A DNA stretch of 64,000 nucleotides from Allomuricauda sp. F6463D (GTDB lineage Bacteria > Bacteroidota > Bacteroidia > Flavobacteriales > Flavobacteriaceae). The DNA is taken from contig NZ_JALKAN010000001.1 in the NCBI RefSeq assembly GCF_023015965.1, forward strand, positions 1,448,160 to 1,512,159, in the 5' to 3' direction. A program made the translations under genes and the position numbers. This document shows positions 1 through 9,735 of this stretch, piece after piece; position 1 is the first letter of the stretch, and each line of letters opens with the position of its first letter. The notes beneath the pieces were generated by a model. The model searched no databases, had not been told where the DNA came from, and was given only the letters and a program-made list of their open reading frames with translations.

Positions 1-708
1 AACCAAATTGATGATCTTGTAGAAGAAATTCAACAGCGCGTAGAACTGGACGAGCGAACCTTGGTGACTACACTTACCAAACGTATGGCAGAAGAACTCA
101 CCAAATACCTAACCCGAATTGATATTCGTTGCCGTTATATTCATAGTGATGTGGACACATTGGAACGGGTGGAGATTATGCAGGATTTGCGCAAAGGCCT
201 ATTTGATGTTCTCATCGGGGTCAACCTGTTAAGGGAAGGCTTGGATTTACCCGAGGTTTCACTGGTGGCCATTTTAGATGCAGACAAGGAAGGATTTTTG
301 CGTAGTAACCGATCTTTGACCCAAACAGTGGGCCGTGCAGCTCGAAATCTAAATGGAAAGGCTATTATGTACGCGGATAAGATTACGGATAGTATGCAAA
401 AGACAATCGACGAGACCAATTATAGAAGGGACAAACAAATGTCTTACAACAAAGAAAACAATATTACCCCCACAGCTCTGAACAAAAGCTTAGATAGTGC
501 ACTGGCTAAAAATTCTGTTTCTACATACCATTTTCAAAAAGAAGAATTACGTGCTGCAGAACCAGACCTTGAATATCTTACACAAAATCAAAAAGAAAAA
601 ATGATCAGGGACAAAAGAAAAGCTATGGAAAAAGCGGCCAAAGAACTCAATTTTATGGAAGCTGCCAAACTAAGGGACGAAATAAAAATGCTACAAGAAA
701 AAGAATAA
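1..708 (+). CDS. uvrB: UvrABC system protein B, C-terminal part (5' end outside window)
   Basis: DNA-damage recognition helicase of nucleotide excision repair; it works with UvrA and UvrC in the cytoplasm. The frame is open from base 1, so the start codon lies upstream; 235 residues remain of a protein usually about 660 long. Visible are the end of helicase domain 2 ([27 protein letters not shown], and motif [11 protein letters not shown]) and the C-terminal UVR domain ([21 protein letters not shown]) that contacts UvrC. A hairpin follows the stop. Identity is clear. Confidence 0.96.
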   Translation, partial: NQIDDLVEEIQQRVELDERTLVTTLTKRMAEELTKYLTRIDIRCRYIHSDVDTLERVEIMQDLRKGLFDVLIGVNLLREGLDLPEVSLVAILDADKEGFLRSNRSLTQTVGRAARNLNGKAIMYADKITDSMQKTIDETNYRRDKQMSYNKENNITPTALNKSLDSALAKNSVSTYHFQKEELRAAEPDLEYLTQNQKEKMIRDKRKAMEKAAKELNFMEAAKLRDEIKMLQEKE

Positions 709-715
709 ACAAAAA

Positions 716-741
716 CGCGCTCCGGTAAATACTGGAGCGCG
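716..741 (+). terminator. GC-rich hairpin after uvrB
   Basis: CGCGCTCC (716-723) pairs perfectly with GGAGCGCG (734-741) around a 10-base loop, 8 bases after the uvrB stop. No T-run follows, so it may protect the 3' end of the transcript more than it terminates it. Confidence 0.5.
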
Positions 742-801
742 CCTCAAACTAACCAACTAATCCAACCATCATGAAACACCTAAAGTTGGTGTTCTAATAT
801 C

Positions 802-1227
802 TTATCCTATCTCTATTAATCGTTTTGGGTTTGGCAATGCCTCTTGCTTTTTGGGCAATTTCAATGTCAATATTCCATCTTCGTATTTGGCATCAATTTT
901 AGATCCGTCTACGGTTTCTGGCAATGTAAAAGCTCTTTTAAATGAAGTAAATGAAAACTCTTTTCTAGTGTAGTTATCACTTTTTTCTTCATTTTCAGTT
1001 TCCACTTCACTGGAGATGGTCAATACATCATTATCAACTTCCACAGTAAAATCATCTTTTTTCATCCCTGGAACAGCAAGTTCCAATTCAAAAGCATCAG
1101 TGTTATCCTTAATGTTGACAGCAGGGACAGAAGCATTCCACTTTTCTGTGCCACCGAACCAATCAGGACCCATAAAATCGTTCATCAAGGATGGAAAAAA
1201 CAGGTTATTTCTTTTAACTATACTCAT
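802..1227 (-). CDS. Hsp20/alpha-crystallin small heat-shock protein
   Basis: ATP-independent holdase chaperone that binds unfolding proteins in the cytoplasm. The 141-residue protein has a short N-terminal arm with MNDFMG and a full alpha-crystallin domain from about residue 35 (VPAVNIKDNTDAFELELAVPG) to about 130. It keeps the strand that carries the GILTLKLPK motif and a short tail. Length and order are normal for the family. Upstream lie two inverted repeats 32 bp apart (1292-1344), which may be part of its control. It is transcribed on the same strand as the TerB-like gene behind it, separated by a hairpin. Confidence 0.93.
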   Translation of the reverse strand: MSIVKRNNLFFPSLMNDFMGPDWFGGTEKWNASVPAVNIKDNTDAFELELAVPGMKKDDFTVEVDNDVLTISSEVETENEEKSDNYTRKEFSFTSFKRAFTLPETVDGSKIDAKYEDGILTLKLPKKQEALPNPKRLIEIG

Positions 1228-1291
1228 AGCGATTCAATTTTAGTTAAACATTTAAATCACCCTGTATAAGTCAAAACCTATACCAATACAA

Positions 1292-1316
1292 AAAACATGT
1301 CGTTATGACATGTTTT
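1292..1316 (-). terminator. Hairpin between TerB-like gene and hsp20
   Basis: AAAACATGTC / GACATGTTTT with a five-base loop, followed on the minus strand by a T-run. It sits 27 bases after the TerB-like stop and about 65 bases before the hsp20 start. It reads as a terminator, but also as one of two similar palindromes that could bind a regulator. Confidence 0.5.
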
Positions 1317-1342
1317 GAGCAGAATTAAATGTCATTTTGACA

Positions 1343-1744
1343 TTAATTGTAGTATGCTTTGAAGATATTAATGAATACATCGGGAGGAACAATATTATCG
1401 GGGTAGCGATTCATCACCTCCAAGACTTGACTAATAGCCGCCGGGGGCAACCCCATCTTTAGACCAATATTGTAAAGTGTATGTATTTCTTTTTTATGCT
1501 GCTCATTATCAATGTTCATAAGCAAAATAAGTCGGTGAAACTGCACAATACGTTCAGCTTGTGTTTTCAATCGTACTTTAGGGGATTTTTCTTTTAACAA
1601 CCCTTCAAACACAGCCTTACTTACACCCAAACTACGAGCAACTTTTAGTAAAAACCCATATTCGGAGCGCTTTAAGGTATGATCCACCCTTGCAAAGGCA
1701 ATCATTTCTGAAAGAATGCTTAATTTTTCCTTATGGGTACCCAT
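1343..1744 (-). CDS. TerB-like helical domain protein
   Basis: 133 residues, all-helical, resembling the TerB/DjlA-N-type domain (MIAFARVDHTLKRSEYGFLLKVARSLGVS...). Members bind metals or act as small adaptor proteins; the function here is unknown. Related flavobacterial proteins are often labelled 'excinuclease ABC subunit B', probably because they lie near uvrB. Nothing in this sequence resembles UvrB, so that name should not be used. The gene lies two genes from uvrB on the opposite strand. The ATG start at 1744 is the only good choice. Confidence 0.6.
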   Translation of the reverse strand: MGTHKEKLSILSEMIAFARVDHTLKRSEYGFLLKVARSLGVSKAVFEGLLKEKSPKVRLKTQAERIVQFHRLILLMNIDNEQHKKEIHTLYNIGLKMGLPPAAISQVLEVMNRYPDNIVPPDVFINIFKAYYN

Positions 1745-2209
1745 AAAATATGGTTTAGGTTTGCAATCCTAAGTAGATAACTCCATAACAACGGGTTTTA
1801 GTGCATAAAAAAGCACTGAAATTCAAGGCCTTTCCAACTAAACTCAAACAATTCCCGTTTATTACACGGTAATTCTTACTGGAATTTCATAAACTTTTCC
1901 CAGAGTCACATGCTTTAATTGCACTTTCTGGTAGTTTTAGCAGGCTTACAAAAATCATGAAAAAAAGTATTACACTTTCGCTAAGTTTAGCCTATATGGA
2001 CCAGCCAAAATCGGGTCTATATTTTCTTATACCCATGAATAAATAGCACACTAACATTAATACTAAAGATAAAGTAGGTACAACAGGAAGGTCGAATTTA
2101 GTTATGATAATCCTCAATATAGAATTGTATAGCTTTGAACATTGAACAATAGAAAAGGGCAGCATTAATAAAATGCTGCCCTTTTCTCTATATTATATTA
2201 ATTGAACGA
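1745..2209. other. Intergenic stretch with possible gene relic and a strong terminator
   Basis: No full gene is seen. On the plus strand 1957-2046 reads MKKSITLSLSLAYMDQPKSG and nine more residues, a start resembling a signal peptide that soon stops. In another frame 2073-2132 ends in VEFSYDNPQYRIV, which resembles the last strand of a barrel protein. This suggests a decayed exported-protein gene. A perfect hairpin closes the region. Confidence 0.3.
2151..2187 (-). terminator. sucC terminator (bidirectional)
   Basis: A 15-bp perfect stem, AGAAAAGGGCAGCAT (2151-2165) with ATGCTGCCCTTTTCT (2173-2187), around a 7-base loop. It begins 23 bases past the sucC stop, and the A/T-rich arms give a T-tract on both strands. 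Confidence 0.85.
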
Positions 2210-3403
2210 CTAGCCCAACACTTCTTCAACTTTATCTGCAGCTTCTTTAAATTGTACCGCAGAGTGTACTGCCAAACCAGAATTGTCGATTATTTCCTTG
2301 GCCAGTTCAGCATTGGTACCCTGCAACCTTACGATTATCGGTACTTGAATGGCATCTCCCATATTTTTGTATGCATCCACAACACCTTGGGCGACACGGT
2401 CACAACGAACAATACCTCCAAAAATATTGATTAGGATTGCTTTTACATTAGGATCTTTCAAGATTATTCTAAAAGCCTCTTCTACCCTTTTGGCATCTGC
2501 AGTTCCTCCAACATCCAAAAAGTTTGCTGGTTCACCTCCGGCCATTTTTATCAGGTCCATAGTAGCCATAGCCAAACCTGCTCCGTTAACCATGCAGCCT
2601 ACATTACCGTCCAAGTCTACATAGTTCAAACCAACCTCGCGCGCCTCTACCTCTATTGGGTTTTCTTCACGTAAATCACGCATTTCTGCATAGGCCTTTC
2701 TTCTATATAATGCATTGTCGTCTATAGTAACTTTGGCATCAACGGCCATTATTTTATCATCGGAAGTCTTCAAGACCGGGTTGATTTCAAAAAGACTGGA
2801 ATCACTCTCTACGTAAGCCTTATATAAAGACATAACGAATTTCACCATTTCTTTGAACGAAGTACCTGACAAACCTAGGTTAAAAGCAATTCTTCTTGCT
2901 TGAAAAGGCAAAAGCCCCAATCCTGGGTCAACCTCTTCGGTAAAAATCAAATGTGGTGTTTTTTCAGCAACTTCTTCAATATCCATACCTCCCTCGGTAG
3001 AATACATTATCATGTTTTTACCTGTTCCCCTGTTTAGTAGAACAGACATATAGAACTCACTGGTTTCACTATCACCGGGATAGTATACATCTTCAGCAAC
3101 CAAAATTTGGTGCACTTTCTTTCCCTCAGCAGATGTTTGTGGAGTAACAAGGTTCATCCCTATAATGCTACTTGCCAGCTCTTCTACTTCCTTCAAGTTC
3201 TTGGCCAGCTTAACTCCACCGCCCTTACCACGACCACCTGCATGTACCTGAGCTTTGATTACATGCCATCCGGTCCCTGTTTCTTGAGTAAGTTGTTTTG
3301 CAGCATCTACAGCTTCCTTAGCGTTGTGAGCTACTATGCCTCGCTGGATTCTAACGCCAAAACTGGCTAAAATCTCTTTTCCTTGATATTCGTGAAGATT
3401 CAT
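2210..3403 (-). CDS. sucC: Succinate-CoA ligase [ADP-forming] subunit beta
   Basis: Beta subunit of succinyl-CoA synthetase in the TCA cycle; with SucD it makes succinate and ATP from succinyl-CoA. 397 residues, the normal length. The ATP-grasp domain starts MNLHEYQGKEILASFGV and holds the GGRGKGGGVKLA nucleotide loop near residues 52-63. The C-terminal CoA-ligase half has NGAGLAMATMD, GGTADA and the IFGGIVRCD loop that faces the phosphohistidine. No sucD is adjacent, as is common in this group. A perfect -7 element (TATTTTTG, 3436-3429) lies just upstream. Confidence 0.97.
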   Translation of the reverse strand: MNLHEYQGKEILASFGVRIQRGIVAHNAKEAVDAAKQLTQETGTGWHVIKAQVHAGGRGKGGGVKLAKNLKEVEELASSIIGMNLVTPQTSAEGKKVHQILVAEDVYYPGDSETSEFYMSVLLNRGTGKNMIMYSTEGGMDIEEVAEKTPHLIFTEEVDPGLGLLPFQARRIAFNLGLSGTSFKEMVKFVMSLYKAYVESDSSLFEINPVLKTSDDKIMAVDAKVTIDDNALYRRKAYAEMRDLREENPIEVEAREVGLNYVDLDGNVGCMVNGAGLAMATMDLIKMAGGEPANFLDVGGTADAKRVEEAFRIILKDPNVKAILINIFGGIVRCDRVAQGVVDAYKNMGDAIQVPIIVRLQGTNAELAKEIIDNSGLAVHSAVQFKEAADKVEEVLG

Positions 3404-3428
3404 CTGTGAATTTACTTTTGTTTGCTGA

Positions 3429-3453
3429 CAAAAATAGAAAACGCCACGGACAA
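3429..3453 (-). promoter_or_regulatory. sucC promoter, Bacteroidota type
   Basis: On the minus strand TATTTTTG (3436-3429) matches TAnnTTTG, about 26 bases before the sucC ATG. A TTTG lies 14 bases further upstream, which is shorter than the usual spacing, so the -33 part is uncertain. Confidence 0.55.
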
Positions 3454-3523
3454 ATTGAAGATGTTAAATGAATAATTACTGATTATGTACGAATTAAATC
3501 CTGTTTTTTGGAAGTTCGATACC

Positions 3524-4162
3524 TTATAACTTGAAATCTTGAAAATCCAAAGGATCAAAATTCTTAAAATGTCCGTTCATTTCAATGACTCCCTTGGTTC
3601 GGTTTACCTCGGTCAAAATACTTGTGGTTGCCTCTAAATGATTTTTTATAAAATGTAACCGATCTGTTTCACGAGTCATGAGCAGCAACTCATATTCTTG
3701 TTCAAATGAAAGCCCCATTTTATGGGCAAGTGAATAACTATTGAAATGCTTTGGAGATGTTTTGGTAAAAGGTACATCCATAATATCGTACAATGCTTCC
3801 ACTTTTTGAAGCACTTGTTTTCTTAAACCATCATCGGCGTCGTTCTCCATCTCCAAAAACTCAACTTCCCCTCCCGCATACAACTTACCATCCAGCTGTT
3901 TTTGAAAACGCACCACCCTAAAGACCTGCCGAGCCACACAAACCACATCCATCTCTCCCGATTCATAACTATTTACCACTTCTACAAGTTGTACCTCAGT
4001 TCCGTAGGACATGGTATCATTGATATAAACCGGTATACCAAATGTAAGTGCTTCTTTTCTACAATCGTTAATCAATTGCTTATACCGATCTTCAAAAATA
4101 TGCAGTGGTACGGTCTCACCAGGAAAAAAAACAGATTGTAGTGGAAATAGAGGTAGCTTCAT
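3524..4162 (-). CDS. LON peptidase substrate-binding domain protein
   Basis: A stand-alone Lon N-terminal (PUA-like) domain without ATPase or protease parts: MKLPLFPLQSVFFPGETVPL followed by HIFEDRYKQLINDC, 212 residues. Such proteins are widespread but uncharacterised; they may present substrates or bind ligands. The frame extends 15 codons further to 4207, but the ATG at 4162 directly precedes the conserved KLPLFPL, so I use it. No operon partner: sucC is 120 bases downstream and lysA is divergent. Confidence 0.85.
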   Translation of the reverse strand: MKLPLFPLQSVFFPGETVPLHIFEDRYKQLINDCRKEALTFGIPVYINDTMSYGTEVQLVEVVNSYESGEMDVVCVARQVFRVVRFQKQLDGKLYAGGEVEFLEMENDADDGLRKQVLQKVEALYDIMDVPFTKTSPKHFNSYSLAHKMGLSFEQEYELLLMTRETDRLHFIKNHLEATTSILTEVNRTKGVIEMNGHFKNFDPLDFQDFKL

Positions 4163-4323
4163 TATTACAATTTGTTTAAAAATACGAACCAAAAACAAAA
4201 GGGACAATACTTCATCATTTATTTGTTACAAATCAAACAACTTGTTATATTTTGATGAATTTATTCAGATTACTTGTGTTTATTGGTGACAAAACCTAGT
4301 TTTGCTCAAAAAATTTGTTTCCC

Positions 4324-5562
4324 ATGAACTCCAAAAATCTACTTCAATTAACAGAACAATTTGGCGCTCCACTATATGTATATGATGCCGATAAAATCAC
4401 ATCACAATACAAAAAGTTAACCAATGCGTTCAAAGGTGTTCCAAATCTTAAGTTGAATTATGCGGCCAAAGCATTGTCCAATATTAGTATCCTAAGGTTG
4501 TTTAACAGTTTGGGCAGCGGGTTGGATACCGTGTCCATCCAAGAAGTGAAGCTTGGTCTTTTAGCAGGTTTTAAGCCAGAATCCATTATTTTCACACCGA
4601 ATGGGGTTTCTTTGGAAGAAATTGAAGAAGCTGCTGCACTTGGGGTACAAGTGAATATTGATAATCTTTCCATTTTGGAGCAGTTTGGTAGCAAGCATCC
4701 CGATATACCTGTATGTATCCGAATTAATCCACATGTGATGGCTGGGGGAAACTCCAATATCTCTGTGGGACATATCGACTCCAAGTTTGGCATAAGCGTT
4801 CATCAAATCCCACATTTATTGCGTATTGTGGACTTGACCAATATGAACATCAATGGAATACACATGCACACGGGAAGCGATATTTTAGATATTGATGTTT
4901 TCCTGTACGCTTCCGAAATACTATTTGAAACAGCAAAAAATTTCAAAGACCTGGAATTCATCGATTTTGGAAGCGGGTTTAAAGTGCCTTATAAAGAAGG
5001 TGATATCCAGACCAACGTGGACGAATTGGGAAAAAAATTAACCAAAAGATTCAACGAGTTCTGCAAAGAATATGGAAAAAAATTGACACTTGCGTTTGAG
5101 CCCGGTAAATTTTTGGTAAGTGAAGCTGGTTGCTTTTTAGCAAAAGTTAATGTGGTAAAACAGACTACATCCACTGTTTTTGCTAGTATCGATTCAGGAT
5201 TCAACCATTTGATAAGACCAATGTTGTACGGATCCAACCATCAAATTGAAAACTTATCCAATCCAAAAGGTAAAGAGCGTTATTATTCAGTTGTTGGCTA
5301 CATCTGTGAAACAGATACATTTGGAAGCAATCGCAGAATCAACGAAATATCTGAAGGTGACATACTATGCTTTAAAAATGCGGGTGCCTATTGTTTTACC
5401 ATGGCCAGCAATTATAACTCCAGGTATCGCCCTGCCGAGGTACTTTGGCACCAAGGAAAGGCTCATTTAATAAGAAAAAGGGAAACTTTTGATGATATCC
5501 TACACAATCAGATAGATGTCAAAGAACTTTTTAAAACCTGTGAAAAACAGATTGCAGAGTAA
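4324..5562 (+). CDS. lysA: Diaminopimelate decarboxylase
   Basis: PLP enzyme of fold type III that turns meso-diaminopimelate into lysine, the last step of lysine synthesis. PLP lysine is in NYAAKALSN (about residue 49 from the ATG chosen). Also visible are the HMHTGSD loop, the GSGFKVPY glycine loop, EPGKFLV, and a CETDTF motif with the cysteine that completes the neighbouring active site of the dimer. Start: a TTG at 4315 is possible, but ATG 4324 gives the usual N-terminus. 412 residues. It stands alone and ends about 100 bases before the thioredoxin gene. Confidence 0.95.
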   Translation: MNSKNLLQLTEQFGAPLYVYDADKITSQYKKLTNAFKGVPNLKLNYAAKALSNISILRLFNSLGSGLDTVSIQEVKLGLLAGFKPESIIFTPNGVSLEEIEEAAALGVQVNIDNLSILEQFGSKHPDIPVCIRINPHVMAGGNSNISVGHIDSKFGISVHQIPHLLRIVDLTNMNINGIHMHTGSDILDIDVFLYASEILFETAKNFKDLEFIDFGSGFKVPYKEGDIQTNVDELGKKLTKRFNEFCKEYGKKLTLAFEPGKFLVSEAGCFLAKVNVVKQTTSTVFASIDSGFNHLIRPMLYGSNHQIENLSNPKGKERYYSVVGYICETDTFGSNRRINEISEGDILCFKNAGAYCFTMASNYNSRYRPAEVLWHQGKAHLIRKRETFDDILHNQIDVKELFKTCEKQIAE

Positions 5563-5616
5563 CGGTAAAACCACACCTGATTGTTAAAACACATACTTTT
5601 TTGATACAATTTTCGT

Positions 5617-5624
5617 TAGTTTTG
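5617..5624 (+). promoter_or_regulatory. -7 element before the thioredoxin-family gene
   Basis: TAGTTTTG matches TAnnTTTG exactly, 36 bases before the ATG at 5661. The nearest TTG (5601) is only 13 bases upstream, so only the -7 part is convincing. Confidence 0.5.
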
Positions 5625-5660
5625 TATTGATATGACGACTTTACATCAAAACCTAAGACT

Positions 5661-6182
5661 ATGCGTTCAACTTTTACCCAAATCAGCTTACTTTTTATAG
5701 TATTTATAAGCATTAACACCCAAATCAATGCACAAGATATCAATTGGATATCCTGGAATGAGGCGGTGGAACTTTCCAAAACGGATGCACAGCCGAAAAA
5801 AATCTTTGTCGATGTTTACACGGATTGGTGCGGATGGTGTAAAAAAATGGATAAGAACACATTTCAACATCCAGATGTCAGCAAATACATGCAAGATAAT
5901 TTCTACATGGTAAAAATGGATGCAGAAGGAAAAGACCCAATTACATATCAAGGAAAAACCTTCAAGTACATACCCTCTGGACGAAGAGGCTACCACGAAT
6001 TGGCAGCTGCTCTTTTGCAAGGTCGTATGAGTTATCCAACAGTAGTCTTTTTAGACGAGCAACTAAATATGCTCTCCCCTGTTCCCGGCTATCAGCAAGT
6101 GGAACCGTTTATGCAAATTGCCAAGTACTTTGGTGAAAATATATACAAGGACAAGGATTGGGAAAATTATGTAGGGAAATAA
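5661..6182 (+). CDS. Exported thioredoxin-family protein
   Basis: A signal peptide (about residues 1-24, ending INAQ) and a thioredoxin fold with the active site DWCGWC, cysteines 57 and 60, and the cis-proline segment RMSYPTVVF. 173 residues. It resembles the periplasmic DUF255/thioredoxin-like disulfide reductases of flavobacteria and probably reduces or isomerises thiols in the envelope. A GRRGYHEL insertion between the active site and the cis-proline is larger than in plain thioredoxin. It is transcribed alone, convergent with guaB. Confidence 0.88.
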   Translation: MRSTFTQISLLFIVFISINTQINAQDINWISWNEAVELSKTDAQPKKIFVDVYTDWCGWCKKMDKNTFQHPDVSKYMQDNFYMVKMDAEGKDPITYQGKTFKYIPSGRRGYHELAAALLQGRMSYPTVVFLDEQLNMLSPVPGYQQVEPFMQIAKYFGENIYKDKDWENYVGK

Positions 6183-6203
6183 TTCACCCTGTATAATTTA
6201 TTT

Positions 6204-7688
<1,485 letters not shown>

Positions 7689-7699
7689 TTAATTGCGGG

Positions 7700-7707
7700 C
7701 AAATATA
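7700..7707 (-). promoter_or_regulatory. -7 element of guaB
   Basis: TATATTTG on the minus strand, an exact TAnnTTTG, 23 bases before the guaB ATG. No clear -33 TTG at the usual distance. Confidence 0.5.
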
Positions 7708-7829
7708 CCACTATTTTATTTGATTATCACCCGAGGTGGATATTACATTTTTTGCTCCAATGTAAATATTTGTTTTTTATTTAGAATCATTCTATATAAT
7801 TATTATCTTTATGACCCAATCTTTTTTAT

Positions 7830-8180
7830 ATGTGCAGATTTTTAAATGTAATGAGCCAATCAAAAAATGGGGTGTTAACATTTTGCGAGAGCACCAAATT
7901 ATTTCAGTTAGTTTATAACAATCTATGTTTTGAGCTATACGAATGGGAATTGGAAGCTCTTAAAGAATACATTGAACAATTAGATATCCCTTATTGGGAA
8001 AAACATCTTGAAAATTGGTCGCAACAGCGCAAAATTCCTATATCGGTAGGTAAAAAGCATTTTATTATTTTGGTAAACAGGGAGGAGGTAATCGAATTAT
8101 TGGGCTTGCTCAGGTTTGAAAGGCAAAAAATGAAATTTCTTAAATATAGTGATATTGCTTATCCGTTCATCAAAAACTAA
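7830..8180 (+). CDS. Conserved hypothetical protein (DUF6686-like)
   Basis: 116 residues with an N-terminal FCESTKLFQLVYNN beta segment, then helices (WELEALKEYIEQLD, NREEVIELLGLL). This resembles the small DUF6686-type proteins found across Bacteroidota, function unknown. The assignment is by overall look only. An alternative start is ATG 7851 (MSQSKNGV), which is closer to the conserved part. No signal peptide, membrane helix or catalytic motif is seen. Convergent with the HMG-CoA lyase gene, 7 bases apart. Confidence 0.55.
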   Translation: MCRFLNVMSQSKNGVLTFCESTKLFQLVYNNLCFELYEWELEALKEYIEQLDIPYWEKHLENWSQQRKIPISVGKKHFIILVNREEVIELLGLLRFERQKMKFLKYSDIAYPFIKN

Positions 8181-8187
8181 CCACTTC

Positions 8188-9051
8188 TCAATGATAAACT
8201 GAAAACAACTCGGTTGTCTTATTAAAAGCTGCTTCAAAAACCATCCAATTGACACCGGAATCAGCTTTTTCCGTGGTAAAATAAGAAAGCATCTTTTCCG
8301 TGGGCATGTTGCCCGTAAGTTCATCCTTGGCCATGGGACACCCACCAAAACCCTGCACGGCACCGTCAAAACGCCGACAACCTGCTTTATAGGCCGCATC
8401 CACTTTTTCGTGCCACTTGGAAGGAGTTGTATGTAAATGGGCTCCAAATTCAATCTCCGAATACTTCGGAATTAGATTGGAGAACAGGTAATTAATCACC
8501 TCTGGTGTTGAACTTCCAATAGTATCTGATAACGAAAGAATCCTAGCACCCATTGCGGCTAGTTTTTCGGTCCACTCTCCTACTATTTCTATGTTCCATG
8601 GGTCTCCGTACGGATTTCCGAATCCCATCGAAATGTATGTAACCACCTCCTTACCGTTCGCATCGGCCAGCTCCAAAATTCGCTGTAATGTCTCTACAGA
8701 CTGATCAATGGTCTTGTGCGTATTCCGCATCTGAAAGTTTTCCGAAATGGAAAAGGGAAAGCCCAAATAATCAATTGATTCATGCACACAGGCATCTTCA
8801 GCCCCCCTTACATTGGCCACTATGGCCAAGAGTTTGCTTTGGGTTCGGGATAAATCCAAGCGCGCCAACACCTCGGCAGTATCCCTCATCTGGGGTATAG
8901 CTTTTGGTGATACAAAACTTCCAAAATCGATGGTATCAAACCCGCAGCCCAACAAAGATTGAATATACTTTACCTTTTCTTCGGTAGGAATAAAGGTTTT
9001 GATCCCCTGCATGGCATCCCTAGGACATTCTATGAGTTTTACTTTTGACAT
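8188..9051 (-). CDS. mvaB: Hydroxymethylglutaryl-CoA lyase
   Basis: Cleaves HMG-CoA into acetyl-CoA and acetoacetate, the last step of leucine breakdown. 287 residues from ATG 9051 (MSKVKLIECPRDAMQG); the frame runs 7 codons further but the conserved start is here. Seen: the IECPRDAMQG metal/catalytic loop, DTIDFGSFVSPKAIPQM, the metal-binding histidines in FGAHLHTT and the catalytic cysteine loop GFGGCPMAKDEL. It probably forms an operon with the LysE exporter gene and pyrD. The link to leucine catabolism fits IcmF elsewhere in the window. Confidence 0.93.
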   Translation of the reverse strand: MSKVKLIECPRDAMQGIKTFIPTEEKVKYIQSLLGCGFDTIDFGSFVSPKAIPQMRDTAEVLARLDLSRTQSKLLAIVANVRGAEDACVHESIDYLGFPFSISENFQMRNTHKTIDQSVETLQRILELADANGKEVVTYISMGFGNPYGDPWNIEIVGEWTEKLAAMGARILSLSDTIGSSTPEVINYLFSNLIPKYSEIEFGAHLHTTPSKWHEKVDAAYKAGCRRFDGAVQGFGGCPMAKDELTGNMPTEKMLSYFTTEKADSGVNWMVFEAAFNKTTELFSVYH

Positions 9052-9072
9052 AGGCTTCCGTAAAAATAGCAC

Positions 9073-9729
9073 TTATTTATCCGATAAAAATAGATAAACG
9101 GCAATCCCTACAAAAACAACGATCTGCATCCACTTTAAATAAACACCTGTTTTTTTGTGCGCAATCAAATAACTGGATATTGCACCAGCCAACATAGCTA
9201 TGGAACCAAAAACCAATAAAGCCGAAAACATAAATAAGAATCCCAAAATATAGAATTGCACAACGGTATTGAGTTCTTTGCTGAACAAAAAGCCAGGAAA
9301 AAAGGCTAAAAAGAATATGGCGACCTTAGGGTTGAGCACATTCATTGTAAATCCTGTCCAAAAAAGTTTTAACGGTGATTTGGATGGTTTGTTTTCATTA
9401 TCCAAAAGTATGGAAGCATCACTACGATATACCTTATACGCCAAATACATTAGGTACATAGCACCAAACAGTTTGATGGCAAAAAATAGCGTATCACTAC
9501 GTTTTATAACTTCTGAAACACCAAAAGCCATTAGCGATGTATGTACCAAACACCCAGCAACCAGTCCAAAAACCGTTGCCAATCCCGATTTTGTACCATT
9601 GCTGATGCTTTGCGTCAACACGAAAATGTTATCAGGGCCCGGCGAAATGGCCAGAGCCATAGAAGACACCAAAAACCCCATCAATATAGGGTAATTGACA
9701 ACCTCCGAAACCAAAAACAAACTATGCAT
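9073..9729 (-). CDS. LysE/RhtB-family amino-acid exporter
   Basis: Inner-membrane exporter, 218 residues with about six hydrophobic helices. The family signature near the start is SPGPDNIFVLTQSISNGTKSG. Substrate cannot be read from sequence; homologues export lysine, threonine, homoserine or leucine. The gene starts 6 bases after pyrD ends and is followed at 21 bases by HMG-CoA lyase, so the three are likely cotranscribed. Confidence 0.88.
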   Translation of the reverse strand: MHSLFLVSEVVNYPILMGFLVSSMALAISPGPDNIFVLTQSISNGTKSGLATVFGLVAGCLVHTSLMAFGVSEVIKRSDTLFFAIKLFGAMYLMYLAYKVYRSDASILLDNENKPSKSPLKLFWTGFTMNVLNPKVAIFFLAFFPGFLFSKELNTVVQFYILGFLFMFSALLVFGSIAMLAGAISSYLIAHKKTGVYLKWMQIVVFVGIAVYLFLSDK

Positions 9730-9735
9730 ATAATG

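Noticed and set aside
770-796. Eight-codon leader peptide MKHLKLVF
   Set aside because: Only a chance short frame in the uvrB-hsp20 gap; no gene follows on that strand.
9269-9694. Plus-strand open frame of 141 codons
   Set aside because: Opposite the LysE-family gene, with no own start context or motif.
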